This document shows positions 1 to 6,580 of a DNA stretch of 35,299 nucleotides, piece by piece. Each line of letters starts with the position of its first letter. Within the stretch, counting starts at the first letter, position 1. The stretch comes from Roseburia sp. (GTDB lineage Bacteria; Bacillota; Clostridia; Lachnospirales; Lachnospiraceae). The notes under the pieces are model-generated. The model worked only from the letters and a program-made list of their open reading frames with translations, was not told where the DNA came from and ran no database searches. The DNA lies in contig JAPFDX010000043.1 of NCBI GenBank assembly GCA_026168605.1, positions 1-35,299 of the forward strand, in the 5' to 3' direction. The position numbers and the translations under genes are program-made.

Positions 1-1015
1 CTGCCGCACCGTATGCCCCGCTTGCTGCCTTTTCCGCCCGGACGATCACTTTTCCTGCCCTTTGAATCACAAGCTCTCCCTTTGAGGTGTCCTGGATCAG
101 CGCTATATCATTTGTTCCTGCAGTGACGGGATTTCCATCCAGATCCTCCTGGGAATCTATGTAGTATGTCACCGCGCCGTCTCCCTCGCCTCCCTGTGGG
201 GTTGGGAGGGTATACGTCAGTTGATCCTTGTGATAAGTCGTTTCGCCTATGGAATCAACAAACACGAATCCACTCTGTGCCTTTGGCAAAATTTTCACTG
301 CATAAGTAGCCGAAGCGCGCTCATAACAGTCGTTTCCATTGCTCACCGCCTGTACGTTCACTGTGCCCGGAGCTTTCAGGGTCAGTGTTCCACTGACTGC
401 ATCAATATCTGCATACTGTTGCTCATCTGCATTCGGAATCAAGTATGTGACAATATCATTTGCCAGACTGCTTTTTGCAGACTGTATATATGTACCGGTT
501 TCAAAAGGCACTTCTACCGCACTCTCATCAAAAACAATTCCAGGATGTGACTCCTTTTGAATCGTAAGTGTATAACTGGCAGATACTTCCTCGTATGTAC
601 CGTCTGACACCTTTGTCGCCTTTACCGTCACTTTTCCCGATCTTGCAACCGTGAGAATGCCGGAGTTCTGATCAAGTGTTGCGACATCGTCTGTCACCGG
701 CGCCCCGTACAGATCCGTCTGAGCTTCTATGCTGTATGTGACAGCGCCCGTCCCCGCTCCCGGCGTAAGTATCGCACTACTGTCATACATCGAATCCGGC
801 GCGTAGGTGATCTGCGGTTCAGTCTCCTGGAATCCAAAACTATCGTCCGGCAACAAGACTGCCTGCTCTCCCGTTCCGGTGTCGCTCCCGTTTTCCGCTC
901 CTGTCTCCGCCCACACCACTGCACCCCCGCCCGTGGGTATCGCTGTAAACAGCACCACAAGACCAAGCAGGAGCGCAGCCACGCGCTTCCATGCAGATTT
1001 TCTGAAAAAACTCAT
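1..1015 (-). CDS. Secreted repeat-rich surface protein, N-terminal part (cut by window edge)
   Basis: The gene starts with ATG at 1013-1015 behind an AGGAGT ribosome binding site and stays open to base 1, so only the first 338 codons are visible. Residues 1-36 form a signal peptide: Arg/Lys-rich start, hydrophobic core, and a likely cleavage after VVWA. The rest is extracellular beta-type sequence in about three tandem units of 80-90 residues. Each unit carries a G-x-V-T-V-x-A strand and ends in S-A-x-Y-T-x-x-I, typical of bacterial Ig-like or MBG-type repeats. Units 1 and 3 also share a D-L-x-G-x-P-V-T motif. The start lies 5 bases after the stop of the previous gene, so it is probably the last or near-last cistron of the pilus/kinase operon. 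It may be an adhesin or stalk protein; the C-terminus and anchor are unseen. Confidence 0.8.
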   Translation of the reverse strand, partial: MSFFRKSAWKRVAALLLGLVVLFTAIPTGGGAVVWAETGAENGSDTGTGEQAVLLPDDSFGFQETEPQITYAPDSMYDSSAILTPGAGTGAVTYSIEAQTDLYGAPVTDDVATLDQNSGILTVARSGKVTVKATKVSDGTYEEVSASYTLTIQKESHPGIVFDESAVEVPFETGTYIQSAKSSLANDIVTYLIPNADEQQYADIDAVSGTLTLKAPGTVNVQAVSNGNDCYERASATYAVKILPKAQSGFVFVDSIGETTYHKDQLTYTLPTPQGGEGDGAVTYYIDSQEDLDGNPVTAGTNDIALIQDTSKGELVIQRAGKVIVRAEKAASGAYGAA

Positions 1016-1020
1016 GTTTA

Positions 1021-1503
1021 TCACTCCTCTTTTGTCTGTACTCTTGTTTTCTTGTTTTCAGTTATATATGAATATGCTTTTCCATTTAAAATACAGTGCA
1101 TACAAAAAGAAAAAACACATATTGAAAAAATTACATAGCTGCCGTATCCAGCAGCCTCCGGAAATGCCAGCCCAAGAAACAGACACGGCAGGCTGACCCC
1201 AAACACCACGTCCGCGATTTTTGCCCTTCTATTCTGGAAAAACAGAAAAACGCCTGCCCGCCGCCGTCTCCAGTTCTCCCACTCGCCATCCGTGAGATCT
1301 TTTTTGCAGCACCGCTGCAAAATAATCTGAGAGCCGCAGCCGAGAATCAGCGCAAGCCAGAACCAGATCCCCATTGCCACGTTCCATGCTGCGGGATTCT
1401 CCGGCAGAATGTCCGTATCCAGAGGCATCAGCAAAAAGCTTACCGCCAGCAGCGCAAAACAGATCACAGACGCCAGAAACCATATTTGATATTCTCTTTT
1501 CAT
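1021..1503 (-). CDS. Small polytopic membrane protein, unknown function
   Basis: 160 residues, not recognised as a known family. The start was put at the ATG at 1503 (MKREYQIW), because AGGAG stands 8 bases upstream; the frame also runs further upstream into the preceding gene, which I disregard. Four hydrophobic segments are visible: residues about 7-27, 42-63, 98-116 and 124-142. The second and third are joined by a basic, Trp/Arg-rich cytoplasmic-type loop (WENWRRRRAG). The C-terminus is hydrophilic and Lys-rich. It lies 4 bases after a single-pass membrane protein and 5 bases before the surface protein gene, in the same tight operon as the kinase, phosphatase and pilus genes. A role in the envelope side of that system is likely from context only. 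Confidence 0.7.
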   Translation of the reverse strand: MKREYQIWFLASVICFALLAVSFLLMPLDTDILPENPAAWNVAMGIWFWLALILGCGSQIILQRCCKKDLTDGEWENWRRRRAGVFLFFQNRRAKIADVVFGVSLPCLFLGLAFPEAAGYGSYVIFSICVFSFCMHCILNGKAYSYITENKKTRVQTKEE

Positions 1504-1507
1504 TTTC

Positions 1508-1993
1508 CTAACTCCTAATCTTTGTCTCTGTATGTATATATGTAATATCTGTCTCAATCTCAAAATCCACGGACAATGCATAACCGTCCAACAGTGTGGT
1601 CACATCCGCCTGTCCGCTATATACCGCCGCTCCCTGCGGCTCTAACAGTGTCGTCTCATCCGCGGATGGCATCTGCTGTGTGGCAATCTTCGCCGTTACC
1701 ACTCCTGCCGCAAGCGGTGCCCGTGTCCTTGTATCAATCCGTCCGGAAGGTGAGATTCTGTCTGTGAGCTTTCCCCTTCGCTGATTGACGACACTCGTTT
1801 TATAGGCCTTGTCTCCGCCTGCCTCATTCTTTTCCCGGATGTTTTGGATTGCTTTTCTCGCCGTCGAACCGCTCAGATCACCGATTATCTGCGGCACGTG
1901 CAACACAAAAAATAGTATGACTGACACCGCGAGCATCACGATGCAAAGAATCAGTCCGATGATAAAAATGTACCTGTACATTTCATATGTCAT
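1508..1993 (-). CDS. Single-pass membrane protein, unknown function
   Basis: 161 residues. One long hydrophobic segment at residues about 7-31 follows a short N-terminus; the remainder is a hydrophilic domain with a basic, probably disordered stretch (residues 40-95) and a more ordered C-terminal part rich in Thr, Asp and Glu. No family recognised. The ATG at 1993 is preceded by AGGAG at 9-base spacing, and the TAG stop of the upstream kinase is embedded in that ribosome binding site (AATAGGAG), suggesting translational coupling with the kinase. The hydrophilic domain has many Ser/Thr residues and could be a substrate or partner of the adjacent kinase; that is inference. It is encoded directly between the kinase and another unknown membrane protein. 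Confidence 0.7.
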   Translation of the reverse strand: MTYEMYRYIFIIGLILCIVMLAVSVILFFVLHVPQIIGDLSGSTARKAIQNIREKNEAGGDKAYKTSVVNQRRGKLTDRISPSGRIDTRTRAPLAAGVVTAKIATQQMPSADETTLLEPQGAAVYSGQADVTTLLDGYALSVDFEIETDITYIHTETKIRS

Positions 1994-2005
1994 ATCCCTA
2001 AGCTC

Positions 2006-3673
2006 CTATTGTTGCGCAGATTCCAGTTTCTTGATTGTCTCTGCAATCTCATTCTGCAGCTTCCTGACGTCCTCCTGAATGACAGACTCCTCGAGCTCTC
2101 CCGATCTCTGAGAAATCTCCTCCAGCACAGAGATTACATCCTGCATGGCAGTCACTTCCAGGAACTGCGTGACGCGGCTGTTGATCATTCGGTTGATCTC
2201 ATTCCAGATCTGAAGTCTTGAATCCACACTGTCCGTTGTTTCTGCGGTTGTTTTCAGCTCGCCGATCATCCCCCAGAGTTTCTCATACTCCTCATACATT
2301 TTCTCGGTCTGCTTGATTTTTGCTCCGTTATACTGGTTGATCAGTTCCAGACATTCCGCGATGTCACAGTAAGCCTGCGCGACCTGATATTCCCCGACAG
2401 CCTCACGAAACCACTTCGCGGCGTTTGAATATCTGTCATAGTCTGTATTCACATCATAGTAAAACATAAAGGATTCCCCAAATCGGTAACAAATATCCTG
2501 ATACCCTCCCGGATTATTTTGCCGTAGTTTAGCCAGAACATCCACACTATCGGAAAATCCCTGCGAATTCTTCGCATCCAGTCCAACCTGTAGCTGTTGT
2601 AAAATCTGCCCTTCCTCCCGCGACAGCACAAAATCGTCTGTCAGAAGTTCATTCAGTGACAGATATGCCTCTGTCCGCACTGGATCTGTCAAAATTGCCT
2701 CATAAAAATCCTCCGGTGTTTCGGCACGCTTTAAAATGACATCATAGTTTTCGCTCTTTTTATTCTCTGCAGACAGATAGCCCCATCCCGATACCGCTCC
2801 GCACAATACGGCAGCGGCGATACTCGCAATAAAAGCGCCCAGCTTTTTCTTCTGTTTTTTCCGGTAGACATCATCAATCTCCTCATAATGCTCCAACGCG
2901 TACATCAGCTCTGCGCAGGACTGGTAACGATCCTCCGGATTCCGCTGCGTACACTTTAAAATAATCCGCTCCAGACCGCCTGAGAGCATCGGATTGATTT
3001 CCCGGATCGGACGGATGTCATACGGCGGTTCACAAGGGTTCATTCCAGTGACCAGATGGTAGAGCGTTGCCCCGAGACAGTAAATATCTGTTCTCGCATC
3101 TGTCTGCCCCATTCCTCCAAACTGTTCCGGCGCCGCATATCCCACTGTTCCAAGACAAGTGGTATCTGCAAGATTTTTCTCCTTGAACTCGCGCGCCGTT
3201 CCAAAATCTATCAGCGTCACATTCCCGTCAGGCTTTAACATAATATTTGCCGGCTTCATATCGCGGTAGATAATCGCCGGCGTTCTCGTGTGCAAATAGC
3301 CCAGAACATCACACATCTGTTTTGCCCATTCAATCACATTCTCCTGCGGCTGTGCTCCAAACTCCTCCAGCGCCTTGCTCAATGGATTTCCCTGAATGTA
3401 GTCCATCACGATCAGAAATGTGCTCTCATCCTCGATCACGTCTATAATGCTCGGGAGACTCGGGTGACTTAATCTTTTCAGCATATCTGTCTCCACCACA
3501 AGCCCCTGCTTGACCACTTCAAAATCTTTGATTCCGTCTTTGCGCACCTCTTTGATTGCCCACTGCTTATTCGCTTTTTCATTCATGGCAAGGTAAACAA
3601 CACTCATGCCACCCTGCCCAACCTTGTTCAACACCTTGTATTTGCCATCCACAAGCGACCCGATCTCAAGCAT
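2006..3673 (-). CDS. Transmembrane Ser/Thr protein kinase without PASTA domains (pilus-linked)
   Basis: 555 residues. Residues about 11-265 are a Hanks-type kinase domain: glycine loop GQGGMSVVY (19-27), ATP-anchoring Lys41, catalytic loop YRDMKPAN with Asp138 and Asn143 (Tyr replaces the usual His of HRD), DFG at 156-158 and APE at 181-183. A basic stretch (KKQKKK) precedes one membrane helix at about 278-300. The C-terminal 250 residues are outside the cell and look all-helical, TPR-like, with no PASTA repeats. That differs from the second kinase in the window and suggests another input signal. AGGAGG lies 6 bases before the ATG. It sits 11 bases after a PP2C gene and near an FHA gene, so it should phosphorylate threonines read by FHA and reversed by PP2C, probably controlling the pilus. 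Confidence 0.9.
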   Translation of the reverse strand: MLEIGSLVDGKYKVLNKVGQGGMSVVYLAMNEKANKQWAIKEVRKDGIKDFEVVKQGLVVETDMLKRLSHPSLPSIIDVIEDESTFLIVMDYIQGNPLSKALEEFGAQPQENVIEWAKQMCDVLGYLHTRTPAIIYRDMKPANIMLKPDGNVTLIDFGTAREFKEKNLADTTCLGTVGYAAPEQFGGMGQTDARTDIYCLGATLYHLVTGMNPCEPPYDIRPIREINPMLSGGLERIILKCTQRNPEDRYQSCAELMYALEHYEEIDDVYRKKQKKKLGAFIASIAAAVLCGAVSGWGYLSAENKKSENYDVILKRAETPEDFYEAILTDPVRTEAYLSLNELLTDDFVLSREEGQILQQLQVGLDAKNSQGFSDSVDVLAKLRQNNPGGYQDICYRFGESFMFYYDVNTDYDRYSNAAKWFREAVGEYQVAQAYCDIAECLELINQYNGAKIKQTEKMYEEYEKLWGMIGELKTTAETTDSVDSRLQIWNEINRMINSRVTQFLEVTAMQDVISVLEEISQRSGELEESVIQEDVRKLQNEIAETIKKLESAQQ

Positions 3674-3684
3674 ATCATTCCTCC

Positions 3685-4455
3685 TTAAAATGTCCGCACC
3701 AGCGCAACCGAGATATTATCCCGCTCACCACGCTGCTTATTTCTCTCAATCAGCTTCTCGGAATGCCACTTCATCATCTGCTCGTCAAAAAGCTCCAACG
3801 GTTTTAAACTGTCATAGATTTCCCCCGGGGTGATTTCATGGCGAAAGCCATCGGAACACAGCATATAGACAGCATTTTCTCTCACATCTCCATAGAACAT
3901 ATCAGGATAAACTTCGTCCGATGCACCCACACACTGCAGAAGCACATTGCGCCGCTCATCCATACGAGCCTCCTCCTCCGTCATATTCCCGAGCGCGACC
4001 TCGCGCGCAACAAATGTCTGATCTGCCGTGAGCTGGCGAATCCCCTCCGTCAGCTCGTAGACACGGGAATCCCCGACATTTAAAATATAGTAACGGCTCT
4101 GTGTGAGGAGCATCGCCACCACGGTTGTGCCAAGCCGCACACCTTTTTTCGCACCATAGCTTTTGATCCTCCGGTTCTGTTCTGTCACCATCTCTCCCCA
4201 CTGCTCGGAAATCGCGGCATCCTGCAGATAAGGCTTCTCACAGAGCAGCGGCAATTTTTCTACCGCCCACCCGTGAAATGCCTCTATCACTGCGGCGCTG
4301 GCAACCTCTCCCTCGGAAAGTCCTCCCATGCCGTCACATAGAACTGCAAGCACCATTCTGCCAAGTCTCGTCCGAATCACCTTCACACTTAAACTGTCCT
4401 GATTTGTTTTCTTCGTCGTTCCTATGTCTGTACTTGCAGAAACGATAAAATTCAT
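3685..4455 (-). CDS. PP2C-family Ser/Thr protein phosphatase (pilus-linked)
   Basis: 256 residues, a complete stand-alone PP2C (PPM) domain with no membrane segment, so cytoplasmic. Metal-binding and signature motifs are all present: NQDS with Asp20, DGMGG with Asp41-Gly42, GTT at 109-111, NVGDSR at 126-131, SDGF with Asp202, and RDNIS with Asp246. The expected reaction is manganese/magnesium-dependent removal of phosphate from Ser/Thr residues. It lies between the FHA gene and the kinase gene in one tight operon, so its natural substrates are likely the kinase itself and the kinase targets. A GGAAGGAAGC stretch precedes the ATG. It is a paralogue of the phosphatase at 26137-26886, but with a longer acidic/basic C-terminal helix region (residues 205-240). 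Confidence 0.93.
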   Translation of the reverse strand: MNFIVSASTDIGTTKKTNQDSLSVKVIRTRLGRMVLAVLCDGMGGLSEGEVASAAVIEAFHGWAVEKLPLLCEKPYLQDAAISEQWGEMVTEQNRRIKSYGAKKGVRLGTTVVAMLLTQSRYYILNVGDSRVYELTEGIRQLTADQTFVAREVALGNMTEEEARMDERRNVLLQCVGASDEVYPDMFYGDVRENAVYMLCSDGFRHEITPGEIYDSLKPLELFDEQMMKWHSEKLIERNKQRGERDNISVALVRTF

Positions 4456-4476
4456 GCTTCCTTCCCTGCCTTTCCA

Positions 4477-6012
4477 CTATATGCGGAGCTGAAATTCAAA
4501 TTCCTCATTTGCCAGACGCACCTTCGTGCCGTCCTCCAGCAGAACTTCCTCGCCGCTCTGTATCATTCTGTCATTCACATAGGTGTGATTCGTGGAATTT
4601 CTGTCCACCACATAATATCCGTCCTCACGTTTCATGATGTCGGCGTGGCTTCTGCTGATCGCCGTATTGTCACTGATAAAATAATCCACATAGCTCTTTT
4701 CTTTTCCGATGCGAAATACCGGTTTGTTCAGCAAAATTCTTTCATTATTCTTTAACCGCAGCAGATACGGCACGGGCATTTCATTCCCCGGGCGCATATT
4801 CTGTGTCAGCACTGTCGTCGCCCCCACCATGTCCGGAGTATTTAGCACCGTTGTCTCTCCAAAGTTCGTCCTTCTCGCAGGAATCTCTGGCGATGCGCCT
4901 CTGGCATAGAGCCCTGAAACCGGAGCGTCCGGTGTGGGTGGCTTGGGCTGGAACTGGTGTTGCACCTGCGGCTGGGGTACTGCGGGCGGAGGTATGACAA
5001 GCGTCCCCGAACCTGCCGGCGCTCCCGGAACTGCAAACGGCATCGACGCAGACGGTGCGGACGATATCTTATCCTTTTTCTTTCCTTGTTTCTTATCCTT
5101 CTTCTGTACCTTGCCCTTTGCCTTCTCCCCCTCCTTTTCCCGCTGCTTTTTGCGCTCCTTCTGCTCTCGGTACAGTTCTTTATTTTCCTTATTATAATGC
5201 TGCATCAGATAGAGCCATGATATTTCCTTCTGCTCCTGCGGGGCGGGAGGCGTGGAGGGCTGGGGAATGGAGGGTTGGGGGATTACACTGCTTCCCTGTC
5301 CTGGCTGGCAGATAGGAGGTGTAAGAGGTATCTCCTTTCCATGACTATCCGTATGTTGTACGGAAAAAAACGGTACTTCTTCCACGTTCGTCTCAGGCTC
5401 TCTGAACGAAACCTGTTTTTCCTGCGCTTTGGACTGGTCAGATTTGTTCTGCTCCACAGGGTTTTGTATGCTGCTTATCAACTGTGCAAATTCTGCCACT
5501 GAAAACACATTTTTTCCATTCAGGTAATTCATAATCCTGATAAAATAATCATTTTCTTCGTTGAAGTTTAACTGCGAGGAAAATACGATTCTTTTAAAGA
5601 ACTCCCTGATATCCGGCATCTCCCGCCTGTTTTCAACCATTGGCAGACACACAATCAGTGGATTACCGGTAGACACGTCAACAAATATTTTTTCTTCATC
5701 CAGCAGGAGATTTCTTATGTCTATCATATATTCATCCGCATCGTTGATCGCAGTCAGAATACCTGCGATCAGGGCAAGAAACTTCTTTTTCTCCAGCGTT
5801 GTCTCCAAAAACTGCGATAAGGATACTTTTGCCGTCACGTTGTACATACATTTATACTGACCATCGCGCTCTGTATAAACAAACGGTGCGATATTCACAA
5901 TATCATTATTGGTGAGCATCCCCATAGTCAGTTGATCAATCCGTCTGTAATCATCCACTTCATATACCAGATATGTACCATTTCCCTGATTCTCAAAATA
6001 AAATTTTTCCAT
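4477..6012 (-). CDS. FHA-domain protein with N-terminal DUF6382-like domain
   Basis: 511 residues, no membrane segment. Residues about 1-175 form a folded N-terminal domain resembling DUF6382, which I recall as occurring with FHA domains in Clostridia. Residues about 185-410 are low complexity: a highly charged Lys/Glu coil-like block (about 280-320) flanked by Pro/Gln-rich stretches, probably a flexible linker. The last 95 residues are an FHA phosphothreonine-binding domain: Arg434 in FRIGKE, SRSH at 453-456 and N-S-T-N-H at 472-476, matching the peptide-binding loops. Thr residues in the linker (for example around GETTVLNTPD and GATTVL) look like possible autologous FHA ligands once phosphorylated. 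Its neighbours (PP2C and Ser/Thr kinase downstream, pilus genes upstream) make it the likely reader and scaffold of the module. Confidence 0.88.
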   Translation of the reverse strand: MEKFYFENQGNGTYLVYEVDDYRRIDQLTMGMLTNNDIVNIAPFVYTERDGQYKCMYNVTAKVSLSQFLETTLEKKKFLALIAGILTAINDADEYMIDIRNLLLDEEKIFVDVSTGNPLIVCLPMVENRREMPDIREFFKRIVFSSQLNFNEENDYFIRIMNYLNGKNVFSVAEFAQLISSIQNPVEQNKSDQSKAQEKQVSFREPETNVEEVPFFSVQHTDSHGKEIPLTPPICQPGQGSSVIPQPSIPQPSTPPAPQEQKEISWLYLMQHYNKENKELYREQKERKKQREKEGEKAKGKVQKKDKKQGKKKDKISSAPSASMPFAVPGAPAGSGTLVIPPPAVPQPQVQHQFQPKPPTPDAPVSGLYARGASPEIPARRTNFGETTVLNTPDMVGATTVLTQNMRPGNEMPVPYLLRLKNNERILLNKPVFRIGKEKSYVDYFISDNTAISRSHADIMKREDGYYVVDRNSTNHTYVNDRMIQSGEEVLLEDGTKVRLANEEFEFQLRI

Positions 6013-6018
6013 TGTCCA

Positions 6019-6579
6019 TTACTCCAAATTTTTCCATAATTTTGAACAGGTTGTCTGTTGGACCTCGACGTTACCCATCTCCCAGATATTCGCGTCATAC
6101 TCCAGTTCATACTCCAAAACAAGATGAAGTGTATCATTCTCCACATAGGATTGCGAAAAATCAAGTCCTGACAATCCATCCGCAACTTTCATATCTTTCA
6201 GGAAATCATCTGCTGCACTTTCGTCGCCTCCTGTCAGATATCCAACAAACCTCTTTTTGATTTCATCCGCGTGTACCTGACCAGAATCTTCGTCATAACA
6301 CTTTTCATAGGCGACAAAATTTTGATCTGTACCGGATACTCCCACAAACAATTTCTTTATAAAATCTCCCACAGACCCGATATCCTCTGTCCCCAATTCC
6401 TCGCTCATATAAGCGTCCAGTGAAAGACTCTGTGATGTCTGAAGCAAGACATGAGCCGTGACATTCTGTGCGATAAACAATTTAAAGAGTCCGGCAAGCA
6501 GCAACATCAGTATCAAAAACATGAAAACAGATACACATGCCTCCAGAGTAATCGCTCCTTTTTCCCTCTTCTCATGCAT
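6019..6579 (-). CDS. TadE-like pseudopilin
   Basis: 186 residues. A short basic leader (MHEKREKG) is followed by A-I-T-L-E and a hydrophobic helix (residues about 9-33), the classic type IV prepilin processing site: cleavage after Gly8 would leave Glu at position +5. The rest is a soluble acidic domain of about 150 residues with two Cys, expected outside the membrane. TadE-family minor pseudopilins help to assemble Flp pili. The ribosome binding site GGGGG lies 7 bases upstream and overlaps the end of the preceding large gene. The FHA gene follows after only 6 bases, showing that the pilus genes and signalling genes are one transcription unit. Family assignment rests on N-terminus and context, since TadE proteins diverge strongly. 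Confidence 0.78.
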   Translation of the reverse strand: MHEKREKGAITLEACVSVFMFLILMLLLAGLFKLFIAQNVTAHVLLQTSQSLSLDAYMSEELGTEDIGSVGDFIKKLFVGVSGTDQNFVAYEKCYDEDSGQVHADEIKKRFVGYLTGGDESAADDFLKDMKVADGLSGLDFSQSYVENDTLHLVLEYELEYDANIWEMGNVEVQQTTCSKLWKNLE

Positions 6580-6580
6580 A

